A DNA stretch of 64,000 nt from Rana temporaria. Lineage: Eukaryota > Chordata > Amphibia > Anura > Ranidae. Made by a program: the position numbers and the translations under genes. The notes under the pieces were generated by a model. The model searched no databases. It was given only the letters and a program-made list of their open reading frames with translations, and was not told the DNA's origin. Shown one piece after another: positions 41,213 to 52,495 of the stretch (position 1 is its first letter; each line of letters opens with the position of its first letter). Where the stretch lies: contig NC_053490.1 in the NCBI RefSeq assembly GCF_905171775.1, forward strand, positions 155,006,469 through 155,070,468, in the 5' to 3' direction.

Positions 41213-42003
41213 GCTATGGAGGTGTTTGAATGTAATCTTTTGCAGTTTAACCTCCTGAGAAGGTGTGCTAGAAGGAGGAGAAGAGTGGTCCCCATAGCTG
41301 CAATGCATTTTCCAGAGCGCACACTTCTGGATGACTTTATGGAGGCTAAAGCTGTGCGAAAATTCCATCTGACCAAGGAGCTTATTCTCCTACTGTACGT
41401 CAGGTTGTGTGTTGTGTTGGAGGCCACCACCCAGCAGGTGCAATCGATTGTACGCATATCCTCCTATTCCCACCCAGTCACAAGAAGCACACCTACCGGA
41501 ATAGAAAAGGATATTGTTACCTGAACATTCAAGTCGTGTGTGACGCCCAAATGTTGAGGTATGGTGACTGTTTTTTCAGGATCTGTCCAGGATGCCCATA
41601 TACTACGCCAGTCTTAACTTTTTTTTTTTTTAAACTTTGAGAAAGGAACATTTGATGGCGGCTGGCTACCTAGTAAGTTGATGAGTAATTGTGCAATTGT
41701 GTTAAAGTGTTAAATCCTCATATATATGTGCCCCAACTTAATATTTGCCTGTAAGCTCCATTCTGTCTTACATTTTTTCACATTTCATAAAAGTGGTTTA
41801 CTATTGTATTTCAAAATGTAACATAAACCATATTTGTTTTCATTAGGTGATTCCGGATATCCTTGTCTACCCTGGCTATTCACACCAATATCCTACTGTA
41901 TCACTCTGGGCCGCTCAAAGTACAACTCAGTGCATTCAAGAACCTGGATTGTGAACACCTTTGGTGTTCTAAAGAGTCGCTTCTGCTGCATATCACTATT
42001 AAG
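41213..42003 (+). pseudogene. PIF/Harbinger transposase relic of a separate lineage
   Basis: A first piece (41216-41480) encodes RRRRRVVPIAAMHFPERTLL ... RKFHLTKELILLLYVRL, like the N-terminus of HARBI1-type proteins. A second piece (41845-42003) encodes GDSGYPCLPWLFTPI, with the second catalytic D, then RTWIVNTFGVLKSRFCCIS, where the E of the usual VERTFGxLKxRFRCL is replaced (VNTFG). The middle, with the first D, is missing, and there are frameshifts. It is not closely related to the transposase of the two complete elements. Confidence 0.8.
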
Positions 42004-42205
42004 GATGAGCCGAACACCCCCCCAGTCCGGTTCCAGAACTTGTAAACAGGCAAAACATTTTTTTAACACGTGAACTCCGTTAAAGTCTATGGGACACGAA
42101 CATTTAAAACCAAAAGTGCTAATTTTAAAGGCTTATATGCATGATATTGTCATAAAAAGTATTTGGAGACCTGGGTCCTGCCCCAGGGGACGTGTATCAA
42201 TTCAT
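42004..42205 (+). mobile_element. Truncated copy of the 'TAGGGATGAGC' hAT-like MITE
   Basis: aaggatgagccgaacaccccccc, then gttaaagtctatgggac(a/c)cgaacatttaaaa, parallels the start of the full copy at 44393. It is cut off near ccccaggggacgtgtatc. Confidence 0.65.
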
Positions 42206-43750
42206 GTATAGGCCTTGTTGACTCCTCTCCAAATTAAGCGTTTATGGTTGTGGCCAAAAAGCGAAATTTTGGTCTCATCACTCCAAATGACTGTGCCAGA
42301 AGGTTTGTGTTTTGTCTCTGCACTGTTTGGCATATTGTCAGGAAAGACAGGTCCGCAGTACACTTAGAAGTTTGTGACGTACACACATGTGCACCAGCGC
42401 ATTGTCACATCAGTGTACGCACATGCACACTCAAGCATTGGTGCATCGGCATACACGCATATACCAGGTGGGCTATTTAAACTGAGCTTATGCATAGACT
42501 CATTGCTGTTTGGTCTGCAGCTTCTGTGTTCTGACCTATTACCTAGGCTGACCTCTGACCTTGATCCAGCTTGTTCTCACTAATGTTGTCTGCTTGATAC
42601 CCTGACCCCGGCTTGTTTTGGACTCCTCTTCTGCCTGCTGCTCTGTTTATCTACCTGAACATTACTGACCTGACTTGCCTGACCCTGCACTTGCTCATCC
42701 AGCCTGTCAGGGCTCTGCTCTACAATTCACATCTGGTTCCTGCTCCAGCTGCTCCCAATCTTCCATGGTCCTGGCCTGCCTAATCACCACCAGCCTGCCT
42801 GCTGCACATCCGTCCATGGACAACCAGCCATACAGACTACAGGACTGATCTCAGGCACTCCTATGCCCCATGCTTCTGTGGCTGCTGTCTCACATTGAGT
42901 GACTCACAAGACGGTGTGGTATGAGAGGCCCTACTCTACACATCAGGCTCACAAACCAGGTACCTGACATTTGCATAGTAATTTTTCTTCTGGTGACTCG
43001 ACCATGTAGCCCATCTTTCTTCAAGTGCCTCCTTATTGTGCATCTTGAAACAGCCACACCACATGTTTTCAGAGAGTCCTGTATTGCACCTGAAGCTATT
43101 TGTGGGTTTTTATTTTGCATCCCAAACAATTTTCCTGGCAGTTGTGGCTGAAATTTTAGTTGCCTTCCATGACCGTGGTTTGGTTTCAACAGAACTCCTA
43201 ATTTTCCACTTCTTGATTAGAGTTTGAACACTGACAATTTGCATTCTCAATTCCTTGGATATCTTTTTATATACCTTTCCTGCTTTATACAGTTCAAATA
43301 CATTTTCCCACAGATCCTTTCACAATTCTTTTGCATTCCTCATGACTCAGAATCCAGAAACCACAGTGCAGCACTGGATGAAGGATGCAAGAGTCTGTCA
43401 GGAGTCCAGAAACTCATTGATCCTTTTATACACACACACTAATTATAAGAAAACAGATCACATGTGAGAATTATTACCTTTATTAGCCATTCAAACCCCT
43501 TTGTGTCAACTTGTGTGCATGTTATAAGGCCAAAATCACCAGGGTATGTAAACTTTTGATCAGGGTAATTTGGTTAGTTTTGGTTTTCATTATGATTTAA
43601 AAGAGTAAACACAGTTGATTGATAATAAATGGCTTCAGCCAAACACTAACCACGAGTGAAAGAAAAGTTTTTGTGTTATCATTCATATTCTCTGAAAAAT
43701 GGCCAAGAAATCATAAATTCTGCCAGGGTATGTAAACTTATGAGCACAGC
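42206..43750 (-). mobile_element. Tc1-like transposon with broken transposase, interrupted by an LTR-like insert
   Basis: On the minus strand the right end (43690-43747) has the Tc1 terminal motif cagctgtgctcataagttta then cataccctggcag. Transposase pieces are an N-terminal HTH segment (GVAVSRCTIRRHLKKDGLHG, 43180-42990) and, past the insertion, SGTVIWSDETKISLFGHN with the second catalytic aspartate (42300-42240). The C-terminal third and left TIR are lost. A 638-bp insert lies at 42335-42972. Confidence 0.82.
42335..42972. mobile_element. Probable solo LTR (Gypsy-like) inside the Tc1 element
   Basis: This 638-bp insert splits the Tc1 frame. It starts near TTGTCAGGAAAGAC and ends GGTACCTGACA(TTT). 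A 5-bp GCATA flanks it on both sides (42330-42334, 42973-42977), and removing it and one GCATA restores an open Tc1 frame across the join. It contains gctatttaaac (TATA-like, 42473) and many cctgac motifs. No internal retroviral-type genes. Confidence 0.5.
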
Positions 43751-43870
<120 letters not shown>

Positions 43871-45754
43871 CAGTACAGACCAACATTTTGGACACACCTT
43901 CTCATTCAAAGAGTTTTCTTTATTTTCATGACTATGAAAATTGTAGATTCACACTGAAGGCATCAAAACTATGAATTAACACATGTGGAATTATACATAA
44001 CAAAAAAGTGTGAAACAACTGAAAATATATTTCATATTCTAGGTTCTTCAAAGTAACCACATTTTGCTTTGATTACTGCTTGGCACACTCTTGGCATTCT
44101 CTTGATGAGCTTCAAGAGGTAGTCACCTGGCGCAGCATCCCATCACTCTCCTTCTTGGTCAAATAGCCCTTACACAGCCTGGAGGTGTGTTTGGGGTCAT
44201 TGTCCTGTTGAAAAATAAAAGATGGGTTAACTAAACGCAAACCGGATGGAATAGCATGCCGCTGCAAGATGCTGTGGTAGCCATGCTGGTTCAGTATGCC
44301 TTCAATTTTGATTAAATCCCCAACAGTGTCACCAGCAAAGCACACCCACACCTCCTCCTCCATGCTTCACGGTGGGAAGCAGGCATGTAGAGTAGGGATG
44401 AGCTGAACACCCCCCCTGTTCAGGTTGGCACCAGAACTTGCAAACACACCAAATGTTCGTGTGAACTTTAGAACCCCGTTAAAGTCTATGGGACCCGAAC
44501 ATTTGAAATCCTCCCCATGTTGAAGGCATGTGGCCTGATACGGTTCAGGAGAGGGGGGGGCGCACTCTGTCCCCCCTCTTTTCTGCAGCCGGCCAGGTTA
44601 ACGTCCTCGGATAAGGGGTCTGGTGTGAATTTTTGGGGGAACTCCACGCAATTTTGTTTTTTAATTTGGGGTGGAGTTCCCCTTAACCTGAAGGGTCTGG
44701 AATGGATATTTGGGGGGATCCCCACGTAATTTTTTTTTAAATTGACGGCGGGGTTCCCCTTAATATCCATTCCAGACCTGAAGGGCCTGGTAATGGAATT
44801 TGGGGGGACCCCCACACTATTTTTTTTTTTTTTATGAATGAATTCACTCTGAATTGCTAGAGCCAACAATTCATTATTGCTGCAAAGCCGGTTTTAAAAG
44901 ACTTTTTTTCCTTTCAGAAATGACACTTTGTGCAGGGACAGTTCTATGTACGGGAAACATGCGCTATTTCACATGCTAACTTTACACCCCCCCTAGGTAC
45001 GAAATTTAAAGTAATATTTCACTTTTATTGTTTCACTTTTAGCATTATTAAATTCACTGCTCCCGAAAAAACGTTAGTTTTTAAAACTTTTTTTTGCATT
45101 GATGGATGTCCCCTGGGACAGGACCCAGGTCCCCAAACACTTTTTAGGACAACAGCTTGTATATTAGCCTTTAAAATTAGCACTTTAGATTTCCTCCATA
45201 GACTTTAACAGGGTGTTCCGCGGCTTTTCGAATTTGCCGCGAACACCCCTAATTGTTCGATGTTCGCCGAACAGGCAATGTTCGAGTCGAACATGAGTTT
45301 GACTCGAACTCGAAGCTCATCCCTAATGTAGAGTCCATTCGTTCACCCTTTCTGCGTCGCACAAAGACACGGGGGTTGGAACCAAAGATCTCAAGTTTGG
45401 ACTCATCAGACCAAAGCACAGATTTCCACTGGTCTAATGTCCATTCCTTCCCAAACAAGTCTCATCTGCTTGTTGCCTTTCTTTAGCAGTGGTTTCCTAG
45501 CAGATATTCTACCATGAAGGCCTGATTCACACAGTCTCCTCTTAACAGTTCTAGAGATGTGTCTGCTGCAAAAGGTGGCTACTTTGAAGAACCTAGAATA
45601 TGAAATATATTTTTAGTTGTTTCACACTTTTTTGTTATGTATAATTCCACATGTGTCAATTCATAGTTTTGATGCCTTCAGTGTGAATTTTCATAGTCAT
45701 GAAAATAAAGAAAACTCTTTGAATGAGGTGTGTCCAAACTTTTGGTCTGTACTG
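43871..45754 (-). mobile_element. Tc1-like transposon split by a hAT-like MITE
   Basis: The ends CAGTACAGACCAACATTTTG and the reverse complement CAGTACAGACCAAAAGTTTG start ~190-bp inverted repeats (gaaaactctttgaat and ctagaatatgaaatatat are shared). The transposase is on the minus strand: WKSVLWSDESKLEIFGSNPR ... FVRRRKGERM (45458-45330), then across the insertion VWVCFAGDTVGDLIKIEGIL ... FIFQQDNDPKHTS (44350-44150). It lies inside TA-repeat DNA. The N-terminal half of the gene is deleted. Confidence 0.88.
44393..45325. mobile_element. hAT-like MITE with TAGGGATGAGC ends, 933 bp
   Basis: TAGGGATGAGC at the left and GCTCATCCCTA at the right. An 8-bp target duplication ATGTAGAG lies at 44385-44392 and 45326-45333. 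The interior is non-coding, with repeated 'ggggttccccttaa' / 'gacctgaagggcctgg' blocks. The 8-bp duplication supports hAT. Confidence 0.85.
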
Positions 45755-46044
45755 TATATACATATATATACACACACACACAGGCCCGGATTCCTTGTAT
45801 CTCTGAGTCTGAGGCATCGTATCTTGGCGCCTGATTCAAAGAATCAGATACGCCAGAATTTGTATAAGATACGACCAGCGTAAGTCTCCTACGCTGTCAT
45901 ATCTTAACTGCATATTTACGCTGGCCACTAGGGGCGTGTACGCTGATTTACGCCTAGAAATATGTAAGTATGGATGTCGGGCCAGCGTAAAATTTTCCGT
46001 CGATTACGTTGTTTGCGTAAGTCGTTCACGAATAGGACTGTGCG

Positions 46045-46622
46045 CAGGGGTCAAGTCCTGGGGAAAAAAGTGTGGGAACTCCCACCCAAGATCCCCTCCC
46101 CCACCAAAAAAAAAAAATGATACGCTCATATGCATAATTACTAAACCGCATGTTTTTTTTCGAAATCCCGCGATAACTCGCGGCAGACCACTGCAATGTC
46201 TCCTGGGAACAATGACAAAAGCTCCCAGGAGACATTGCGGCATCGAGGAAGTGACGGAATACCCGCACACTACTTGATGAATCCATATACAGAAAGTGAC
46301 GGAATACCCGCACACTACCCCATGAATCCATATACAGGAAGTGACGGAATACACGCACACTACCCCATGAATCCATATACAGGAAGTGACGGAATACACG
46401 CACACTACCCGAGGAATCCATATACAGGAAGCGGCCAGTAACATAAAGGATTACTAAGGTTCGCCTGCCCCTGACAGTGACTCGAGCTGGGCATCACCGC
46501 TTAGTGAAGGATTGGCTCGGGCGGCTCGGGGCTGCTCTAGTCCTGCAAAGGGAACTGCGTTCCTGCTGTGAAAAAAGTGCAGGAACTCCGTTCCCACGCG
46601 TTCCCACAGGACTTGAGCCCTG
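46045..46622. mobile_element. Nested hAT-type element, 578 bp
   Basis: CAGGGGTCAAGTCCTG at the left and the reverse complement CAGGGCTCAAGTCCTG at the right. The 8-bp flanks actgtgcg (46037-46044) and gctgtgcg (46623-46630) differ at one base. The first ~40 bases of the two arms are also inverted copies (aaaaaagtg-gggaactc). It contains the 45-bp minisatellite. Confidence 0.87.
46249..46428. repeat. 45-bp minisatellite, four copies
   Basis: Units of aagtgacggaatacccgcac then actaccccatgaatccatatacagg at 46249, 46294, 46339 and 46384, with a partial fifth start at 46429. As 45 is a multiple of 3, a 15-residue peptide repeat (SDGIPAHYPMNPYTG-like) is readable, but there is no evidence it is a gene. 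Confidence 0.95.
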
Positions 46623-47010
46623 GCTGTGCGTCATTTACGTTCACGTCGAAAGCATTGGCTTTTTGCGGGTTAATTTGGAGCATGCGCACTGGGATACTTT
46701 CACGGACAGCGCATGCGCCATTCGTAAAAAGCGTCATTTACGTGGGGTCACAATACATTAGCATAAAACACGCCCGCATGTTCCATATTTGAATTAGGCG
46801 GGCTTACGCCGGCCTATTTACGCTACACTGCCACAACTTTGCTTTGAGAATACTGCACGTGACTGTCAAAGTTGCGAAGGCGTAGCGTAAATAGGATACT
46901 TTGCGCCCGCTCGCAAATACGCGCTCCCTACGAGAATCTGGCCCACAGTATATATATGAAAATATTTTGATATTCCGTTATGATTAAAATATATTCAACT
47001 ACCTTTGTTG

Positions 47011-47112
47011 ATTATGAGTGAGAGAGAGGAAGAGCGAGATAGGATAGGGAAAGAAAGAGAGAGAGACAAAGAAAGAGAGAGAGGGAGAGAAGGCAAGTGG
47101 ACAGAGAGAATG
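47011..47112. repeat. GA-rich simple repeat
   Basis: About 100 bases of (GA)n/(GAAA)n purine sequence. Confidence 0.9.
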
Positions 47113-48430
47113 AGGGAGGGTGTCACTTCACAGCACCCCAGCTTACGCATGTATTTGGAAATGTGTGCAAACTAAACTCCTGTTTCTAACACAAACTGTT
47201 AGGCAAGATAACTTGGTTGGTTGCAGGCTGGTAGCTAAGTTGAGCTTGGAATTTTCTTTGGTTTTGTTTGACATGTGTCACCTTTCCATGTGCTCCTTTC
47301 TGCAAGGGCCAGGTAAAGGTGTGGACAGTGACCATTTGTTTGTACTGTTGGAATACTGGTGAGGGGACCTTTGCTGCCATATGCTGGGTATCAAGTGATC
47401 CCCTGTGCCTTTAAGGAGGGGTGGACTTCTTTCAGGCTCACCTGCCCTCTATCTATCCATTATAATGCATGTATTTCTACTATGGGGGCTCTCATAAATT
47501 TATAGCGTTAGGACTGCAAATAATATTGGGGTGCCATGAAGTGGCTCTGCAGCTTATGCATGTATTTGCAAATGTGTGCAAACAAAACCCCTGTTTTTAA
47601 CGCATGCTGTTAGACCGGATTATTCGGTTAGTTGCAGGTTGGTCAATAAAAAAAACATAAACTAAGGCGCTAGCCAACAGTGAAAAATTACTGGTGTACA
47701 AACAAAATGCTGCTCAAATCTAATATGTGCTAACAACAAAACAAGGGTATGAAAATTGGGTGATGAGCGCAAACTGAAATGATGAAAGAAAACAGTGTAG
47801 CAATATTACAGTGATCACAATCTAAAATATGAGGTCATATATGTGATAAAATGTCACATATAACCACAAGAAACAAACAGTGAAAAAATGTCCTTACAAT
47901 GAAAAATCTAAAATAAGGAAAAAAAGTCCAAAATTGGGTAAGTGCACAAAATGGTGTAACAACTAATTCAGAGACTCCTGCCAATAGATGATACTGCAAC
48001 AATCTGGAAAGGTCTTCACAGGTATTGAGCTCACAGAGCGCTTACCTCCAAACAGTAGAAAATGCGCCTGAACGAATTCCTTAGGCAGTCCCGGTCCTCA
48101 GTACGATAAGATCAGCTCACCACGACAATCATGAGTGAATCATAGATGGAGTAAAAAAATACAAACTCTCATCATGAAACATGTAAAACTCAAGTGGTTT
48201 AATGAAGCTAAAAACTTGCTTACAAGAAAAACGGTTAAAAACGCCAAACATAGGCACTTCCGGTGGGACGGTCGGGGTAACACGTCACTTCCGGTCACGT
48301 CTAGAACCTCAATAAGTTTAGTTAGAATTTTTCTTTGGTTTTGTTTGACATGCATCACCCTTCCATGTGCTCTGTGCTGCAATGGGCAGTTATAGGTGGG
48401 GGCAGTGGCCATTTGTTTTTTACTGTGAGA
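47110..48430. repeat. Diverged tandem duplication, second unit interrupted
   Basis: Unit 1 (47110-47370) contains gcatgtatttggaaatgtgt, ggttgcaggctggt and ttggttttgtttgacatgtg. Unit 2 repeats these at 47555-47640 and, after an insertion, at 48314-48430 (ttggttttgtttgacatgca, tgccttccatgtgct-like). The ORFs in these units (47120-47362, 48335-48520) show no recognisable protein. Confidence 0.75.
47642..48308 (-). mobile_element. Retroposon-like insert with TCAATAA duplication
   Basis: It splits duplication unit 2 and is flanked by TCAATAA at about 47641-47647 and 48309-48315. One end is A-rich (aaaaaaacataaac), the other CpG-rich (cacttccggtgggacggtcg ... cacgtcacttccggtcacgt), as if a GC-headed, A-tailed retroposon were inserted in minus orientation. 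No coding. Confidence 0.5.
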
Positions 48431-48691
48431 AATGACTGCAGGGGCTGGTCTAGCTGCACGGAGAAGCTTGTGGGAATGAAAAATCAGGTAAGTAAATGCT
48501 GCTGTAATCATTCTTCCTAGATGGAAACAAGCAGTCAATCCCTGCAGTGCAGGCCCAACAACACTCCAAGGGAGGACTTAGTATTTCTGGAGTTTTACTT
48601 TACCAGACTTTACTACAGGTATGTTTTCTTTAGAGACCTGACAGGATCTCATTAAGACTGAAGCTATATATATTATTGTTTTGAGTGTTGC

Positions 48692-49702
48692 TTAACCACT
48701 TGGTTAAGGTTACTATAGACCGAATGCCGGGAGGACTTCAATAGATGTCCTCCCCTTCGTGCGCTCCCCGGGCGCCCCTGCAGAGCGCACGCTGTGATCA
48801 CCCGAGTCTTACCCGGCCCCTTACCACGTTATCAGCTGTCAGCCAATGACAGCTGATCACGTGATGTAAACAAAAGCCGCTGACAGCATGAGGAGGGGAA
48901 AAAAGCCGATCACCGGCTTATGTGAAAGGGACATCGGTCCCGAAGAGGAAGGAAGCACATCTGCCTCCTCTGTGCCGCCAGTAACCCCTGCCAGTATCCC
49001 CTGCTAGTGCCACCTGCAAGTGCCCACAGTGCCCACCAGTGCCACCTATCAATGCCCATAAGTGCCACTTATCAATGCCCACCAGTACCACCTATCAATG
49101 CCTCATCACTGCCACCTAGCAGTGCTGCCTATCAGTGCCTATTACTGCCACCCATCAGAACCCATCACTGCCACACATCAGTGCCCATCATTGCCACCCA
49201 TCAGTGCCACCTATCGATCCCACCTTTTAGTGCCAATTCTCAGTGCCCACCAGTGCCACCTTTCAATGCCCTTCAGTGCCACCTCTCAGTGTCATCTCTC
49301 AGTGCCCACCAGTGCCTCCAATCAGTGCCCACCAGTGCCTCCTAGCAGTGCCCACCAGTGCCACCTTATCTATGCCCATCAGTGCAGCCCATCGGTGCCC
49401 ATCAGTGCAGCCTCGTCAACGTACAGCAATAAAGGAGAAAAATTACCTGTTTGCAAAATTTTATAACAAAATATAAATAAATATATATTTAGATCGGTAT
49501 TTTTTTTTCGTTTTAATAAAAAATAAAAACCGCAGAGGTGATCAAATACCACCAAAAGAAAGCTCTATTTGTGGGAAAAAAATGTCATTTGGGTACAGTG
49601 TTGTATGACCGCGCAATTGTGATTCAAAGTGTGTCAGCGCTGAAAGCTGAAATTTGGTCTGGGCAGGAGGGGGGTTTAAGTGCCCAGTAAGCAAGTGGTT
49701 AA
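48692..49702. mobile_element. Complete TTAA-type 'CCACTTG' repeat, ~1 kb
   Basis: TTAACCACTTGG at the left and CAAGTGGTTAA at the right, with TTAA on both sides. The interior is a GC-rich left part, a minisatellite (49000-49425) and the right part shared with 37970-38845 and 1-1000. A piggyBac-like origin is likely from the TTAA target but not proved. No transposase. Confidence 0.8.
49000..49425. repeat. Minisatellite of (T)GCCCA(C/T)CAGTGCCACC units
   Basis: About 20 loosely spaced 11-22-bp variants of cagtgccacctatcaatgcc. It keeps frames open in more than one register. Not coding. Confidence 0.9.
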
Positions 49703-51015
49703 GAACCAATTAACTTAATGTGTGATACATTTATTAAGGCCAACTGAAAATAAATGGGCTGCCAATGAACCCTAACATGCGTACAAAAGCACATGACCCT
49801 TCTTTTACTTCTATTAACAGCACCTCAACACTACTGTGGATTTCCATGCATTGTGACACACTACAATGCAGGTGCATTACACTAGTGTGTTGGGGTGCAA
49901 ATTAAAATGAATGGCACAGCAATGCATGTTGACTGCATTAATACTGTATGTATTGCAGTAGTACATGTGGTAACCTGTGTGTTATCACAGCATGAAATGG
50001 GAATGGGCCCTAATGGATGTACCATCTGCTTAAGTACCAAGTTGTACTGAAAATGCTAAACTCTTTTGGTGTTTGCCATTGAACTAAAACTGTACTGAAA
50101 GAAATATAAGGGCTACCATTTTTTGCCTTTTGCCTGGATCTCGCTGACCTCAATAGTATTTGAGTCACCGACTGACTAGGAACAAGAATGCAGCAATCAA
50201 AGGCTGAGATTCAAAAATCCCAATTTGAATGCTTGTAATAGGTCTAGCCTCAGAAAATACTGAAGCCCTTAGGTTCTTAAGACAGCCAGTTAGATAGCAT
50301 TTTAGCTGAGGTCCGCAGGGGCAATCATATTTTTTCAGTACAGGTTTCTTTTGACTTGAAATCCTCAAATAGGGATTGGTTTTTAAAGAATTTGAATGTC
50401 TCACATACCTAAATGAGAAGCAATTAACTCATTCACATGCTTACAGGAGATCTGAAAGCTAAGTGGCATAAGTTTAATAAGCATTCTACATTGTTAGTCT
50501 GCATTCAAATACCTTTAATTGCCTGTCTGCGTTTGTGTATATAGTGGATATAATGATTATGACATTTAAAAAGGCTCATCAGAATTAAATACAGCAATGC
50601 ATTTAGGTGTCCTCTTATTAACAGTGGATGTACAGTGCTATAGCCTGTGCCCAATTAGACTAATGTCACCTGCCCAATAAAAATTTCTACTTTCACCAAA
50701 AGACATTTTCCCTGACACTTTTTATTAACATTCATCTCAATTTCTCCCTCCATTACTCTCAATGTCAGCCATTGAATGTAGTATTTAGGACACTGATAAC
50801 AGTTGGAGGGTGGTACATCATAACTTCATATGCCCCATCTTTAACCATCCTGTTTTAAAGGATAAGTTAATTTTTGGAAACACGGCCACATCATTCATAC
50901 ACAGAGCTCTGTGTATGAATGAACTACAAGTCCCAACATCTTTGAGGATATCAGCTTGTAGTTAACAATGATCTACCATGATACTGTTGAGCACTGTGGT
51001 AGTTCATTGATTCTT
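49703..51015. other. No gene recognised
   Basis: Unclassified moderately AT-rich sequence. A short palindrome cagagctctg lies at 50902-50911, flanked by catacacagagctctgtgtatg. Confidence 0.5.
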
Positions 51016-51074
51016 CCTGTCAGTGTATCTGCTCGCCCATATGGGATTTACGGGCACACAGATACACTGACAGG
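51016..51074. repeat. Hairpin, 20-bp arms (CCTGTCAGTGTATCTG)
   Basis: cctgtcagtgtatctg and cagatacactgacagg enclose cccatatggg-like loop sequence. Probably part of a small foldback repeat, with other inverted motifs at 50895-50920. Confidence 0.85.
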
Positions 51075-51332
51075 TCTACAGGAGACCTGCATGGCACCAG
51101 TTTCATGGCTCTACTATTTTGTTTTAGCAGACAAAATCAAGTCAGCAGATTCACAGTGCTGTGGGCTAGGACTGTGCAAACATCAGGAGTGGATAAACAG
51201 AAAAGCAATCTTTTGGGAGGTAAAACAGCCCCCATAAATGTATTGTATCTATATTTTTAGCTGTTTGTCTGGTGTTCATCTTCATAGTGGTTCTAAAGCC
51301 TAAGCATAAATGGTACATGTTATACCCATATT

Positions 51333-51735
51333 AAGAGCCGGTTCACACAGGGGCGACCTGGGATCCGACTTGAAGTCTCCCCAAGTCGTCCCAAGTCACG
51401 CGGTTGAGAAAATCAAAGGAAGTGATCTAAGTGTACACTACTGAAGTCGCTCCGACTTCAGAAAAGGTTCCTGTACTACTTAAATCCGACTTGTAGGCAA
51501 CTTGTACCTATTGATTTCAATAGAAGTTGCCTCAGAAGTTTGATCACTGTCTTAACTGAAGCAACTTTCCAGGAAGATAACATACATTTCTCAGGCAAAC
51601 CCCTCCCTTCCCTTCCCTCCCACAGAGCCGATTGTTGTTTGATTGGCCACTGGAAAGCCTCCTGTCCTGGAGGCAACTTGAAGTTGCCTTGTAAGTTGCC
51701 TGATGAATCATACTCAAGTCGTGTCCAAGTTGCCT
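51333..51735. repeat. 'GCCGGTTCACAC' MITE-like repeat
   Basis: It begins gagccggttcacacaggggc and contains many copies of (a)agt(c/t)g(c/t)-type aagtcg/cgactt and aagttgcct motifs, typical of low-complexity MITE interiors. The right end is not clear. Confidence 0.5.
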
Positions 51736-51846
51736 ATTAACAATAATATGAATTTGGATGTATTTTATCTTGTTATTATACCTTATGTTTATAGTTGTCT
51801 TTTCAATTATAGACGTATTTTCTGTCTTTGGTTCAATCACATACCC

Positions 51847-51889
51847 CTAATGAAGAGAAATACCTTTCTAACTTGAAACACTTTGGGTC
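51847..51889 (+). ncRNA. Degenerate hammerhead-like core
   Basis: CTAATGA at 51847-51853 (one change from CTGATGA), a possible stem AGAGAAATACCTTTCT, GAAAC at 51875-51879 and GGGTC at 51885-51889. It has the same layout as the cores in the foldback arms. Confidence 0.35.
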
Positions 51890-52462
51890 CTCCTTGTTGT
51901 GTTTGTTTTATACAACAGTAATGATTGTACCTCAATGTATTGCGTGACTGTACTTATCATTTTCTATGCATCCTGTACACACCTTTTTCTTTGCCTTTTT
52001 TGCACTGCAGATTGTGTTTATCTACTGTTAACATAATAAATACATTGGGGTAGATTCAGGTAGATTTGCGCTTTCTTACGCATGTGCAGCACATCTCAAT
52101 TGCGCTACGCCGGCGCAATCGTGTGAGGTTGCCTTTTCGCGTAAATTTGCACGGGCGTAAGGTAAATTTGAGGGCGCAAGCCGGCGCAAGTGAAAGTGGG
52201 TGTGCCCCTATGCAAATGATGGGCTGACCGTTCAGCAGTGGCTTACGCCCGGCGTATCCTCGACGGAGCATGCGCAGATCGACCGCTTCCATGTGCGCAT
52301 GCGTGCAACTACGCCTGTCCTACTTCCTGGGCTACGCCAGCCCACCTGCTTACGCAGAGCAAATAAATAGGGGCAGACATGCGCACGTCCTGTGCAAAAT
52401 TACATCCTGCTTTTTTCACCCCCCCCCCCCCCTGAGCAAGGTAATTTTGCCCCAAATTTGCT

Positions 52463-52495
52463 ATGGCACCTCCTCAGAGGGTAAAAAAGAGGAAG
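52463..52495 (+). pseudogene. 5' piece of the SANT/Myb-like gene of the third Harbinger
   Basis: Eleven codons, MAPPQRVKKRK, from an ATG after a TATA-like aaataaatagg. It ends in the duplicated AAAAAAGAGGAAG (52483-52495). The same 13 bases occur at 61939-61951, where the frame resumes as NNFNSTEMEVMLAALTKHD. The frame is open across the join, showing that this is the lost N-terminus. Confidence 0.75.

Larger units (their letters stand above)
45783..46944. mobile_element. Non-autonomous Harbinger-type element hosting a hAT element
   Basis: The ends GGCCCGGATTC and the reverse complement GGGCCAGATTC pair, with ACA on both sides (45780-45782, 46945-46947). The interior is rich in TTACGC/GCGTAA motifs near both ends (ccagcgtaagtctcctacgc; aaggcgtagcgtaaatagg). 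Removing the nested hAT insert leaves about 580 bp. Confidence 0.75.

Noticed and set aside
46004..46444. ORFs on both strands across the 45-bp repeat
   Set aside because: Period divisible by three keeps frames open; inside a non-coding hAT MITE, no homology.
49007..49466. Long Pro/Ser/Ala-rich ORFs
   Set aside because: Minisatellite within a TTAA-type repeat.
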